Shown here: in pieces, positions 11,654-24,270 of the stretch
Layout: every line of letters begins with the position of its first letter
Position numbering within the stretch: the stretch's first letter is position 1
NCBI GenBank assembly: GCA_914767715.1
Contig: OU612071.1
Coordinates: 10,709,493-10,773,492 of the forward strand
DNA: 64,000 nucleotides
From: Membranipora membranacea
Taxonomy: Eukaryota > Bryozoa > Gymnolaemata > Cheilostomatida > Membraniporidae
Direction of reading: 5' to 3'
The notes under the pieces: model-generated
The model's database searches: none
Told to the model about the DNA's origin: nothing
Seen by the model: only the letters and a program-made list of their open reading frames with translations
Program-made: the position numbers and the translations under genes

Positions 11654-12584
11654 TTAGCCTTTGATTGCATCAATAACTGCCTCGCCTCCACTGATGGCAG
11701 CATCGATTGCTAAACCTGCAGCTGCTGACTTTGCTGCTGCCTTTACCACGCTACTGAAGACCCCAGCTTCAATCTGTATGACAGCTATAACAAACATCAC
11801 ACTTGAATAGTAATAAAAGGAAAAATTTACAAACTCATAGACATTGGCTGATGACAATTATTATTCTACTTCTACTAAATATATATCTTACCCCTTAAAC
11901 CACTGATGTTACATAGATTTATGTGTGCTTATTGAATTCTCTATAGCTCAACAACTAATAATGCGAGGCTGCGATTTATCATTGTCACCTAATGAGTAAA
12001 TAATTTGCACCAACTGATCTGCAAAGTCAGGGTATGAAATTAATCTTCTGTATCCTGTGAAGTAGTTAATGTCTTACTAGTGGATATTAATGATCTCATC
12101 AGCTAGTGCATGAGTTTCATGCCCTGATTTCAAAGGTCTGCAAATTATATGCCCATTAGATGACAATCCTGAGATGTAAGTCTTGATTGGTTATTCTAGA
12201 TCTATACAGAATTAAATGTGCCTGAGTGGCAGCAGTAGTTTGAGGATCATTAAACAAACGATTAAAATCAGACTTATCACACACCACATCCCCAAGCATG
12301 GGTAGCGAGAAGGTAGTTGTCTTAGGCCCCAACATCTTCACCAGATTACCCTCTGTTTGCAGGCAGGTCAGAGCACACCTTGAGGCCAATCAAACCCCAG
12401 TAGTCGATTCGAATCTACGACCTTCAAATATGCATGCAAAAGGAATGGCGCTCTAACCAACTGAGCCCGCCTCCTTCTCACTAGATAGTGCTTTACTGGT
12501 AAATTGATTGAGAAACTACAAATATAAAAATTGAAACTCACCTAGTGCAGCCAGAATCAGGGAGATAAGTGCAAAGACCTTCAT
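11654..12584 (-). CDS. Small secreted Ala/Gly-rich peptide precursor, copy C (SINE-intron type)
   Basis: Intact 57-aa precursor, the duplicate of copy A. Coding exon 2 is 12542-12584 (ATG at 12584) and coding exon 3 is 11654-11784 (TAA). Exon 1 starts near 12785 and ends at 12737, before the donor at 12736-12731. 3'UTR exon 4 begins at 11420, with AATAAA at 11336-11331. The signal peptide reads ISLILAAL and the mature segment matches A, B and D. Intron 2 holds the full-length SINE. The coding sequence is nearly unchanged from copy A although flanks carry many substitutions, which suggests purifying selection or recent conversion. Confidence 0.86.
12170..12476 (-). mobile_element. tRNA-derived SINE, full-length copy in intron 2 of copy C
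   Basis: Minus-strand element with the tRNA-like head at about 12476-12400 and a body of about 230 bp. The body reads GGTGAAGATGTTGGGGCCTA and ends near AGACTTACATCTCAGGATTG. Same insertion site as in copies A, G, I, L and N. The long open frame across the body (12156-12389) is repeat-borne and recurs in all full-length copies. Confidence 0.8.
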
Positions 12585-12811
12585 TTTCTTGTACCTACAA
12601 TGAAAAAAGTGTATGCATTAAAACGAGCAAATTCATTAAACCCTAAACATAAAGAAAAACATGATAGTTGATCACATTTACATACAATATCATGTCACAA
12701 ATGTCTTAATCAATAAATTTACAACCAGATACTTACTTTGGAGTTAGAGGTTTAATTCAGTGATGTGCAGTGAGGTTGTAGATTGTGATCTTTGAATTAT
12801 ATGGTCTCTTC

Positions 12812-12877
12812 TTTTATACTCTCAACACAGGCAACGTGTCATATGCTGGAAGTTGTTATTTTTCTATCGGCTGTTCC
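12812..12877 (-). promoter_or_regulatory. 66-bp core promoter block of copy C
   Basis: TATAAAA at 12818-12812 on the minus strand, with the upstream block through GGAACAGCCGATAG at 12877. Same layout and length as in other copies. Confidence 0.8.
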
Positions 12878-15393
12878 TATTTATGACAAAAAACAACAAT
12901 TAACAATTAATAGTGTGCAGGAGATAAGTCTTAATTGTTTGTGTTCCACATTTTGCAGGATATAAACTATGCACTTATGTCATTTGAGTAACAGCTGATA
13001 TCTATTCATGTAGGAAAAAATTGTCTGACAGGATATCGGATATTGGGTTGGTGCTTAGGAAACCCTTCAGTTGTTCATTATAGCAGTAATGAATATGTTT
13101 CTTAGCTTCGATTGCTTTAATATTTGCCCAAACCTAAACTTGTAACATACACTGCACACCGCATTTCAAGAGTGTACATATCTCTGAACTCACTAATAAT
13201 CTATCATCAACCCATCTGTTTGTATGCCCAAATAATATGGTACACTCCTTTATTTGATAGGGTCGTGCTGACATTAAGGTAGAGACTGCAGTAGAAAACA
13301 TAAAAGATTTTTGGAGGGAGCACAGGGTTAGTCATTGACCAGATAGGGTACATAAACATTGTAGTTCTACAGCTTGAGCAACTTTAAGGGTTTGAATCTG
13401 TAGCATGATTCACTCTAACACTCTTAATCAAAAAGAATTTGCATAATCCAAGGCCCACAGATGTACAACTTTTGTGCACTGATAACCCAGGTTTACTACA
13501 TCACCACCCACCCCTGTTCACCCTCAGATTTCTGCCTTTAAAGTCGTTTGGTAGAGAAGAAGCTCTCAACAGCACCGAATTTCCTCAGCATACTTAGATA
13601 GCACACAATATGACCATCAATAAAAATCAGAGCTGAGACCAAGTTCCTGCCCTGAGCCAGAGCAGTTTTTATAGTCCTTTGAATTTCGGTCCAATTGTCG
13701 CAACATACCACTTTAGATATATATATATATTCAAAAATTTGATAAATAAGATTGAAATTTCAAATCATCATCATAAAACGATTTTGGTGACTCAACTAAA
13801 ATCTCATATCTCATAGCCAAGATGTTGCAACTACAGAAGGAAAGAAGTTGTTGCAATTTTTTATAAGACTGATATTTGCGGTGGGTATTTTTTTTTCTCA
13901 TGATGTTTCTGTTTTGAGAATGCAGAATGCACAGATGACAATCTTCAAAAAAAATTGATGTGATAGTTGCACCAATTCCGACTCCAAGGCTTCATTACCT
14001 TCTTTTGTATAATGAGTTTGTCTCAATGATCTGAAAGAAATCCTCAACAATTCAATTTTCTCCATTGACTAAATAATAATAAACCTAGAGAGGACACTGT
14101 ATACAGCCGACGTGAGGCACGTAATTGTGGCCGAGGCAAAGACATTGGAAGGTGTAATAGCATTGGTGTTATCAACGTGAAACCTGGCATATAGGATGCA
14201 GGTCAATGACAACACCAATGCTACCACAACTTCGAATGTCTTTACATCGCCAACAATTAAATGCCTCAGTGCCTTAATAATAATCCTCAATAATGTCTCC
14301 TGTCTAGGTCCAACATTACGTCTATGGTTTTCTCTTGTTTTCATTTTTTTTAAAGTTGTCATGTGTGCATTCTGCATATTTAAAAGAGAAACACAATGAG
14401 AATATAAATACCAACCGGAAATCTTGGTCTAATAGAAATATACAACAACTTCTTTCCATCTGTAGTTGCAATATCTTGGCGAATGGGATATGAGATTTTG
14501 TTACCAAACTGATTGTATGATGATTATTTGAGAGTTTAATATTGTTTCATTGGTTTTGAGAATATGTATATCTCAAATTGTATGTTGCGGTAATTGGACA
14601 GTATTCAATGGACTTTAAAAACTTCTCTAGGTCTGGGCAGAAAATTTGTCTCAGCTCTGATGTCTATTGATGGTAATATTGTGTGCTTTTAAAGGGTGCT
14701 GAAGAAATTTGCAGCTTCTTCTCTACCATTCGACCTTGCGTTAGCTGAAATCTGACAGTGACATAGGGTTGGTGATGATGTAATTAACCAGGATTATCAG
14801 TGCACAAAAGTTGTATATCTATGGGACTGCGGCTATGTATATTTTGTCTGGTTAAGAATAGTGTTTGAATAAACATTGCTACAGATTGCAGCCCTCAAAA
14901 TTACTCAAGCTCTAGCACTACAATGTTTATGTACCCGATCTTGTCAATGACCAACCCTGTGCTCGCTCCAGAAATCATTAATTTGTTTTTTTTTCCGATG
15001 GCTCTACCTCAATGTCAGCACAACCCTATAAAATATAGGAGTGTACCATATTTGTGGATACATACAGTTTGACGATAGATGATTAGTGAGTTCAGAGATA
15101 AGTACACTCTTGAGATGCGATGTGCAGTGGATGTTACAAGTTTAGGTTTGGGCAAATATTAAAGCAATGGAAGCTAAGACACATATTCATCATTGCTATA
15201 ATGAACAACTGAAGGGTTTCCTAATCACCAACCCAATATCCCATATCCTGTTATACAATTTTTTCCTTCATGAATAGATATCAGCTGTTACTCGAATGAC
15301 ATAAGTGTATGATTTATATCCTGCACAATGTGGAACACAAACAATTGAAATTTGTCTCCAACACACTATTAATTGTTGTTTTTGTTATAAATA
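12878..15393. repeat. Imperfect palindrome between divergent copies C and D
   Basis: Duplicate of the A/B spacer, with about 390 extra bases at 14175-14565. This extra piece (TAGAAATATACAACAACTTC and following) mirrors the left arm near 13800-13870 and recurs at 56960-57060 in the L/M spacer, so the A/B spacer has probably lost it. Geometric centre about 14143. No gene is seen; frames at 14069-14507 overlap on both strands. Confidence 0.75.
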
Positions 15394-15459
15394 GGAACAG
15401 CCGATAGAAAAATAACAACTTCCAGCATATGACATGTTGCCTGTGTTGAGAGTATAAAA
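15394..15459 (+). promoter_or_regulatory. 66-bp core promoter block of copy D
   Basis: Exact positional counterpart of the copy B block (offset 10,226), from GGAACAGCCGATAG to TATAAAA at 15453-15459. Confidence 0.8.
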
Positions 15460-15702
15460 GAAGAGACCAGATAATACAAAGATCACAAGACTACAGCCTC
15501 ACAGCACCTCACTGTCACAGCTCATATTAACCATCACAATTCACAGTAAGTATCTGGTTGCAAATTTACTGACTATGGCATCATATATAATAATGTTTGA
15601 AGTAAATGTTTTAATTTAACATTTTTGATTTATGATATGGGCCCTATGAATTTGTCTTCTCTCTTATATGTCATATTATTTATTTGATGTAGATACAAGA
15701 AA

Positions 15703-16102
15703 ATGAAATTCTTCGCACTTATATCCCTGATCATTGCCGCACTCGGTGAGTTTTGCTTCTCCTCTTTACATGAATTCCAAATATGCCACCAGTACAGAAA
15801 TATGGTAAATAATTGGAATGCAACACTGTGAAATCTGTGTTCGGTTTGATCAAAGTTTTGATTCAACAATTTTTCATTATCATCTTTTTCCTAAATAAAA
15901 ATAACCTCATAGCATTCAATTGCATTTCACTCACTCCACTTGTAATAATCCAAACATGCTGTCTTTTACAGCTGTTGTACAGATTGAAGCTGGGGTCTTC
16001 AGTAGCGTGGTAAAGGCAGCAGCCAAGTCAGCAGCTGCAGGTTTAGCAATCGATGCTGCCATCAGTGGAGGCGAGGCAGTTATTGATGCAATCAAAGGCT
16101 AA
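15703..16102 (+). CDS. Small secreted Ala/Gly-rich peptide precursor, copy D (SINE-free type)
   Basis: Intact 57-aa precursor, the duplicate of copy B shifted by 10,226 bp. Coding exon 2 is 15703-15745 and coding exon 3 is 15972-16102 (TAA). Exon 1 ends at 15545, exon 4 starts at 16332, and AATAAA is at 16416-16421. The only amino-acid change from B that I see is Val3 to Phe (MKFFALISL, from GTC to TTC), inside the signal peptide and conservative. The mature peptide is unchanged. Confidence 0.87.
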
Positions 16103-16455
16103 ACCCATAAGAGGTGAGCAAAAACAATTAGACTTAAATGACTGTATTGTAGATATGTACTTAAAAGTCAGGGACCAATAACCATTAAACGAAGTTATTG
16201 GTGGCTGTAACTCTGAATACCATACTTATACAATACATCATGGCTCAACATGGATACATCATACATCATGGATACAGTTCAATTTCATTCGAATAATTTA
16301 AAATGATTTAATATATTTTCAAACATTTCAGAATTGAGATGAGTTCGTGACCAGGAGGAAGTCCAACAGGATTCATGGACTCTCTTTACTCACTCTGTCA
16401 TTATTTATTTTGAACAATAAATGATTAAACAATAAACCAAATCGTATCTGTACAC

Positions 16456-18150
16456 AGTTAAATAATTTAGCTAGTACCACATAATTTTACAAGATTCAAT
16501 TATGTATATATCTGAAACGAAAAAACTAGTATGAAGACTATCAAATAAAGCTCAATCCAATGCTAAATATAGACACCCCCTAACAAGTGGGGACACATAT
16601 TGTATAACCACAACAGGAGACTTCTTAGGGACAAATCTGCAACTTGGATTTTCAATTGAGTTAGATGCGTGAAGGTCAGAATTCGACTAGCTCATGTTAC
16701 TCAGAGACTTATTTGCTTCTTGTAGTTCAATAGCAGCAGATATTATCACCTCCTTATTTGTAGAAATATTAAAACCACAGTTCTTACCACACAAATTTAA
16801 ATAGGTGTAGCGAATCTTTTGTTCTACTAGATGAAATCCACAAGGAATTTGGAAGAATAGAAACTAAGGACAGTTGGTATTATAGTTTGTATCAACTGAT
16901 ATGTCTCTTGATTGGAAGCCAGCAGTTTTGAATTTGACATGCTATACTAAAATCAAGTGTCATTTTAAAATAGAAGGAGATTGACAGGCATTTCAATGCA
17001 CAAAAAATGCTGCAATACTGAACTATGACTAAGCAAAAGTTGTGAAGAGAACTTTGAGCAGCAACACTCTTTGTCAATTGTTACCTAACGAAACCTGAAT
17101 ATTAGCAAATGATATTATCACACTGACTGGTCAATTAAGTTTGATTATGGTTCTGTAAGGTTTTGGTAGCTTTGGCCTTAGCCCAGTATGGTAATATCAA
17201 ATTGGCCTATCGTATACCATGCTCACTGGGTTGGTATTTTATTGACAGAAGACTGAGGACTAAGAGGTATACAATTTTTCCTAACCAAACTTGTCACAAT
17301 TTTATTGATTTGTCATACTTGCAACTTGCAGGATTTAAACGAAACACCCAAAAACACTCTCTTGTGATCTCTGTGATTAACAAGAAAATGAGAAAAATGT
17401 CTCATGAATTTGTAATACAATTGTAAAATATACATTTTTGAATCATGACATGTTTGCCTGTGTTTTGCAGTAAACAGTTGAATTCAACAAGAATCATAGA
17501 CGCTCCATCCATTCAGCCTCCATTCAACGAGGATATCGCCCACAAATTAACACCATCAATGCATTCTCTTTTTGGGGATGGTAAGATGGCGCAATGAGTT
17601 GTTGGTTCGAGTCCCACTAGGGGAGTTTTCAAAGGTTGAATGTTCCAGATCCAGTTATGATATTCTGTTGTCTCCTGTTTCTGTTCAAAGTAAGGCTTGT
17701 ACCTGGAACTTTTGGTATCTTAAAGGGGCTGCTGTTGCTAAATCTACATTATATGCTGCGTGCTTTGAAGACAATGCCGACAAATGCATTAAGTATTGAC
17801 AGGTGATATGTTTGGTTTAATTTCTTTATTATTTCAGTTTGGTAGTATAGTAAATTATTAGTTTAATCTTACAGAGAAAAGTTATTTGAAGGTACAACTT
17901 AATCAAATCATGATCAGTTAGAGCCGTAGAGTGGCATTAGTCAATAAAAAGGCTAGGAACACGGAAAAATATTCATAACCAATCAATACCAACTGAGGGG
18001 TGTCCTAACTAATTAATTTTCAAATAGTTGCAATTATCAAATTATTGTATCCTGAATCACCATATCTCCTGAAAGAGCATCTGTGAACAGAATTAGAGAT
18101 TATCTTCCACGAAGGTCCTTAATTAATTACAAAAAATTTGCTGTTGATCT
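16456..18150 (+). repeat. 3' flank of copy D
   Basis: Nearly identical to the copy B flank up to about 17560. There a small deletion removes CGCATG before the B box-like GGTTCGAGTCCC near 17610. The two flanks part near 7970/18150. Recurring frames at 17163-17426 and 17572-17799 are shared repeat sequence. No gene is called. Confidence 0.7.
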
Positions 18151-19335
18151 CTCTCTGAAAACACTTTTAACCTCTGAAACCAAGAGAGATAAAATTTAAC
18201 AATCATAAGGAGATGAGGGCGCCTCATCACTTGCAGATGTGAGATTCCTGTAACTGTTCTGGCTAGAACAATCAACAAGCATTTTTCCCTTCATTTTCAT
18301 TTCACATATCATGGTGTAGGGAGGTGTAGGCAGAGGAGGTTTCAATCCCTATCTTACTGGTATGGCATTACCAAACTAAATGCCATTCGAATTAGGTATT
18401 TATATTTGTGTTTGCTACATAATTATTGAATGGTGTGCAAGGAGGTTTTGATTTATTGCAACATATTATTTATTGAATAAATTAAGTTCATTACATAGCT
18501 GATTGACAAGAGTTTATGGATCCTGTGTGACTTTCTCCTGGTTGCTGAGATATCTCAGACCTAGAATGTTTAGAATGCGTCATCTAAAGGCCATTCTGAA
18601 TTTCTCAAAGTTGAGTTATGGTGTTCAGTTGTCTCCTGTTGCTGATCCATGTAATTGTTGTAAATAGCTGTGAAGGTTGTAGTTCACAACAATGCTAACA
18701 ATTGCTTGCAAACACATAACTACTGAAAGGTGGTATAACTTATTTATGTTCTATACTTTTTTTAATTTCGAGTGACAGTCCTATTAGAAAAGTTGTTACG
18801 TTACCCCAGTAACCTCGAATATTGTGAGTTCATAAAAATAGAAAAGAAGAAAAATTGTGGAAAATAGCATTTTAGAGTGATCTCTCGTCCAATAGCACAG
18901 TCCACTCTTCCTTTGCCACCCTATGCAACACAGCATATGTGTTAAGGTTGTTGGCCATAAATGGCCCAATGCTGGTACCCCTTGTAGTGACCCCTCTTTT
19001 AATGTGGTGATAGTTTAAACAAATCAAGGAAACTTTGAAACATATTAACTAGTTGATACCAACTGTGGAGCCCCTAATCATTTCCTGTGGAGTATAACTA
19101 TATTATCATTTTTTTATGAAAAGACTCATGAAAAGAATTGAGTGGAATTTTCAAAGGGATGGAAATATCTAAGCATTATATCATTATATCATTTAAGAAT
19201 ATCTTCTGAAAGACCATCCAAAAATAAACTAGAAAACTTAATCCAAGTTGGTCCTAAAGGAATAAGTTAATTTTTGCAGCTTTGCAAACTGCCAGTTTTG
19301 TTTCGAAGAACTGTATACTTTGTATCTGTACTCAC
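18151..19335. repeat. Older, decayed flank sequence with exon 4-like remnant
   Basis: The block recurs at 30831-32050 and at 63541-64000, the window edge. Around 18505-18565, GATCCTGTGTGACTTTCTCC followed by TGGTTGCTGAGATATCTCAG aligns loosely with the minus-strand exon 4 of the peptide genes (GGACTTCCTCCTGGTCACGA). It is followed by a poly(A)-like TTTATTGAATAAA stretch. This suggests a very old duplicate of a gene tail. No coding exon is recognisable nearby. Confidence 0.45.
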
Positions 19336-19339
19336 GAGC

Positions 19340-20215
19340 TCAGTATGATGATCCTCATTATGTTACACTGACTTATCTAGATACGATCTCATTTGATTCA
19401 AGATCAAACACCTGACTCAAGAGCATGTCTCTTAATTCTTATCAAGTTTAAAATCAAAGGCAATTTAACTTAACAATGCATGTCTTATTTTAACAAGTTC
19501 TACTTTCTAGTTAATGATGCCATGCATGCTCAATTTAATTCATTTAACTAAATTAGTTGATGATACAAATAATCCAACCAAATGTTATACTGTGCCTTAA
19601 TCAAATAATAAGCCAAGTTCTATTTCCCTATAAATATCACTACTGTACAATAAATGAAAAAATTATGATATTATGTAAGACTTTCATGTTTAAAAACTGA
19701 CCTGACTCCAAACTAAGGTGCAAACAAAGAGCCTGCCTGCCGACCAGAAAGCCGCCAAACAGATCATGAATTTCAATTGACAACAATGCTCTTTAATAGT
19801 ATAGTTCATGACACATTAAAAAATTGCTGACATCAATAAACAAAAAATAATAATTAAACAACAGTGGGATGGTGTAAGTCACCGATGGTATAATTTTCTA
19901 ATCATGCTTTGTCCTTTTCCCGCCGCATTTACTGTGTTGCCATGGTTGTGGCTTAGGTGGTAAGGGGATTAAAATTAGCATTTTAATTTAACCTAATTGC
20001 CTGTCCTCGATTGAGGTTAAATGTCCTGCCTGTTACCAGCGTGTCCTCGAGTCGAGGTTGAGTGTACTGATGATGATATGAATATTGAATATTGTCTGAT
20101 AGTTGTATGGTAGTTGTCCCTTGCTAGATATGTCTGCTGCTGTGGATGCGACATATGCACACCCCTGGTTGCAATCGTCCTCGATTGTTTTGACAATCCT
20201 ATGATGTTATGATGT
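19340..20215. mobile_element. About 840-bp interspersed element, copy 2 (inverted)
   Basis: Reverse-complement relative of the element at 8291-9129, sharing TCAAGATCAAACACCTGACT, the CGCCGCATTTACTGTGTTGC block and the paired palindromic CCTCGATTGAGG. It ends at a TATGATGTTATGATGTTAA stretch joined to the 3' flank of pseudogene E; copy 3 ends in the same stretch. Confidence 0.5.
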
Positions 20216-20740
20216 TAACTCAAAACTGCTGGCTTCCAATCAAAAGACACATCAGTTGATACAAACTAGAATACCAATTGTCTTTAGTTTCTATTCTTCC
20301 AAATTTCTTGTGGATTTTGTCTAGTAGAACAAAAGATTTGCTACACCTTTATAAAATTTGTGTGTTGATAACTGCGGTTCTAATATCTATACAATTAAGG
20401 AGGTGATAATATCTGCTGCTATTGAGCTACAAGAAGACCTTTACGCATCTAACTCAATTGAAAATCCAAGTTGCAGATTTGTCCCTAAGAAGTCTCCTGT
20501 TGTGGTTATACAAATATGTGGCCCCACTTGTTTGGGGGTGTCTATATCTAGCATTTGATTGAGCATTATTTGATAGTATTCATACTAGTTTTTTCGTTTC
20601 AGATATATACATAATTGAATCTTGTAAAATTATGTAGTATTAGCTTTACAATTTAACTGTGTATAGAGATGATTTGGTTTTTTGTTTACTTATTTATTGT
20701 TAAAAATAAATAATGACAGAGTGAGTAAAGAGATTCCATG
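20216..20740 (-). repeat. 3' flank of pseudogene E
   Basis: Standard flank block in reverse orientation (starting ACTGCTGGCTTCCAATC) leading to the copy E poly(A) region. The AAGCAAATAAGTCTCTGAGT stretch is deleted compared with other copies. No gene is seen. Confidence 0.65.
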
Positions 20741-21016
20741 AACCATTTTGGACTTCCTCCTGGTCGCGAACTCATCTCAATTCTGAAATGTTTGAAAATA
20801 TTTTGAATCATTTTAAATTATGTGAATGAAATTTAACTGTATATCACAATACTATTACATATATAAACATATATCCATAATATATTGTATAAGTATGGTA
20901 TTCAGAGTTACAGCCACCAATAACTTCGTTTCATGGATTATTGTTCCCTGACTTTTCAGTACATATCTACAATACAGTTATTTAAGTCTAATTATTTTTG
21001 CTCACCTCTTATGGGT

Positions 21017-21613
21017 CTAGCCTTTGATTGCATCAATAACTTTCTCGCCTCCACTGATGGCAGCATCGATTGCTAAACCAGCAGCTGCTGACTTGGCTGC
21101 TGCCTTTATTCCCGAACTGATAAACCCAGCTTCAATCTGTACAACAGCTATTAACAACAATACATTCAGATGGTAATAACAGGAACATTTTACAAACTCA
21201 TAAATATTGCCTCTCACAGAATTGGCTGATGACGATTATTATCCTTCTCCTACTTAATATATCTTCAAGCACTTATGAAACGTGTCTAAATAGAGCTTTA
21301 CTGTTAAATTGATTAAAAAACTACACAAAAAATCAAAACTCACCATGTGCAGCCATAATCAGGGAGATAAGAGCAAAGACCTAAATTTTCTTGTATCTAC
21401 ATCAAATAAAGAGTATGCATTGGAAATTCCTAAAACCCTGGACAATAAAAAAATCTGATAGCTGATAACATTTACAGTCAGTGTCATCGCTTGAATGTCT
21501 TAATCAATAAATTTACAGACAGATACTTTCTGTGTGTTTAGAGGATAGAGACAGTGAAGTGCTCTGAGGCTGTAGTCTTGTGATATTTGTAACAGTGAGT
21601 CACTTCTTTTATA
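21017..21613 (-). pseudogene. Peptide-gene copy E, start codon and exon 1 donor destroyed
   Basis: The gene skeleton is complete: TATAAAA at 21613-21607, exon 1, exon 2 (21344-21386 equivalent), exon 3 (21017-21147, TAG stop) and exon 4 from 20782. In exon 2 the ATG is ATT, and the following Lys codon AAG is TAG. The exon 1 donor GTAAGT reads GAAAGT at 21530-21525, so the GT is gone. Exon 3 stays open, with mature-region changes (GFISSGIK, GGEKVIDAIKG). It lacks the SINE, and the promoter upstream of the TATA has diverged from the 66-bp block. A downstream in-frame ATG exists in exon 2 but would discard most of the signal peptide. I call it dead. The intact exon 3 suggests the lesions are fairly recent or that exon 3 is maintained by conversion. 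Confidence 0.85.
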
Positions 21614-21649
21614 CTCTCAAGGCAGGTATCATATAACATGCTCGAAGTT

Positions 21650-22214
21650 GTAATTTTGATTGAATATTCCAACTATAATAAAAACAATAAATTATGGATA
21701 ATCAAAGATTAATTTTAAATATCCGTGTTCAACCATTTGCAGGATCTAATGTAACTACACTGTTATCAAAAAGGTCCAATATATCGGGTAAAACATGTTC
21801 CAAATGGGGTGTCACATGATAAGGGACCTTTTACGGCATATGGATCCTCAATTTGATCAGTTTTTCCTTTGAACTGTTGTATTGGACAATCTTGTTATGA
21901 ATAGACTTGTGCTAACAAAACGCCAAATTATAGCGGTCTATGTAACACCGAGGTGATGATGGTGAAGCTTGAGCTTAACAGGTGCGAAATGCCTGCACTG
22001 AATGATAGCTGTGGTTCCTTGTTTATGATAAAGGTGAATGTTGTTTTTGGGGGGGGAGTTAACAAAATCGATGGAACACAGGCTATAATTGGCAGAAGTT
22101 AGGGGGTGGACAAGGTTGTAGCAAAAAGACGATTGTTTTTTAGTGCTATCGACATAGCGAATAGCCAATCACATATTTATTTTGCTTTCCCACATGATAC
22201 CGATGCCAAAAAAA
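21650..22214. other. Intergenic, no gene recognised
   Basis: Decayed upstream region of copy E at the left, then unique sequence with a run of G near 22042. The minus-strand frame at 21938-22168 has no support. Confidence 0.4.
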
Positions 22215-24270
22215 AAGTTTAACCAGTTTTAGACATCTCAGTAATAACTTTTTTTTTCACGCTGCTGTTTCTGTGTATAGGTCAGGGAAGCAATAGACAT
22301 TCACTGTTGACGCCAATATCACTTTTATAAACTCAAAGAACCTTACCGGCATAATTAAGTTTGGCTACGGTCAAGGCCATTAGATTTTGACTACAGTACT
22401 GAAGTATAATAATGTTAAGTTATTGTCACATACTCTAGGTTCATCATACGTACTCAGGAACAACAGCTATCTGTAGTTTGCATACTCATTTAACAGCACA
22501 GATCTATTCTTCTTTGTGAAGCGATAATAAAATTAGCAATCCAGTTTGAGCAGACTGGTTGTGTGCAGTCACAACCACAAATAATTTTAAGGAAAAAATG
22601 ATGATGGTGATGGTGCTGGTGCTTAGATCTGGCTCATCCAACAAAATATTTGTGATCTTGTGTTATAGGTATTTTTTACATATTTATAGTAGTGATGGAA
22701 GTGCTGAGGGTAAATGACTGTATTTATTTCAATGTTTATTGGCTAATGATTGTCTCTTATCATAAAAAGTTCCGGTTCTGGAGACAAATTATGAATACCG
22801 TCTCGCAGGTCTTTTACATACACTCATCAATTTTCTTTGTGTTCGAATAATAAGGGGCTGGACAGGGGCTGATATCATGCCCAGCGTCCCTTGATTTTTC
22901 ACATTATTTCATTGATGGATATAAAGTAAACTATGGCTCACAGCACAAACTAATTACGTCATGTCATGCTATTTAAGTGGGACAGTATTGAATGCTATTG
23001 GCCTGTCTAGGTAGTATATCCGCCCTCACTGCAAAGCTTCGTTCTGACTGCAATTAGGTACACAGATTAGAGATTGAGAGGTTGCAGAATCCCTAAAATA
23101 GAACAGGACGAAGTGCAGGATCCTGGAAGCCCTCTATACGCCACAAAATTGACCCTGATAATCGTTAATGCCAAATAACATAATTATCATAACAATTATC
23201 AATAAATCGTCTCCGCTATCGCCATATTATTGTGATAACTTTTAAGTTATGGCTAATGCCGAATCTATAGGTTTAAGTTTAGGGCAGAAATGTCAAGTGC
23301 AGGGTCACAATACATCAAATTGGAGAACTCAAAAAGTTATACAAGCTCTTAAGTTTCCCACAACCACAGGATCCAAGTCTGCAGTGTAGGCAGTAAGCTT
23401 AACTGATATCCAATTTCAAGTGATCTAGTATTATAATTTACAGATGATAGCTCTATTTTTTTGTTGCACATCCCCGATTCCCTTAACTTGTCTTCTCTTT
23501 TTCCTACAAATTCTGCAAGGGAGATAAACCCTGGAAAGACCCGATCAGTACCCCACAAACTCTTGAAATTTGGGATTTTTGGCAGGTATCGTGCACACTA
23601 TATTGCTACTCACAGTATTATAAGCATTCCAATGATATAAAACTGAAGTTCATCTGTCATTTCTGCTTATGTTTTCCTTATGTTTCCCTATGATTTCCTG
23701 ATAGATCAAATGGCACCCAAAAAGTAAGATTGATTTCTAAAAGCGTGATGAAAGAAATGGCCTGTGATCATCAGCTATTTCTACATAATGCCTCTCAATC
23801 AGTTCAAAAGGTTTAAATTAGAACACTTTTCCATAACCTAGAGCTGGCAAAACTTTCCTTGTAGCCGACTGCTAGTTTCTTTCCAGGCGCATAATTTCAA
23901 AGTCATAAAATTGTAAATACTTAACCAAATCTTGGTGGTGCTATTTGCTGCCCCATTTTCAGTATTATGTGAATTACTATACCATTAACTTTTACTGACA
24001 TTTTAACCTACACTTTCAACCGATGACCAAGAGATATTAAATTTAACAATCATGAATAGATGATGCTGAGAGTTGTGTCACTGTTCTGGCTCGAACAATC
24101 AGTGAGTACTTTTTTCTTTCAATTTCATTTCACTTATTATGGTGTAGATTGGCAGAGGAGATTTTGATCCCTACCATACTGCTATGACACTACCAAACTG
24201 AATATCTTAAAAAATTAGGTATTGATATTTGTGTTTGCGATATAATTGTTAAACTGTGTGCAAGGAGGTT
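22215..24270. repeat. Arm 1 of a 2.3-kb inverted repeat
   Basis: The sequence reappears reverse-complemented at about 47180-49320, including matching open frames at 23349-23558 (-) and 47969-48178 (+). The homology runs on into the copy F 3' flank (24270-24500 versus 46990-47250). A degenerate direct copy of part of it (22250-23020) lies at 50370-51130. Multiple ATGATGGTGATGGTGCTGGT-type triplets occur near 22600. No gene function is recognised. It may be an old element carried along by segmental duplication. Confidence 0.75.

Noticed and set aside
12156-12389. Conserved open frame in the SINE body (also 27993-28226, 34951-35184, 55305-55517)
   Set aside because: It coincides with the repeat body, lies on the antisense or sense strand of the SINE, and is disrupted in the shortened copy A.
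23349-23558. Gene in the inverted repeat (also 47969-48178)
   Set aside because: The 69-aa frame is present in both arms, but the arms are recent duplicates of each other, so conservation carries no evidence of coding.
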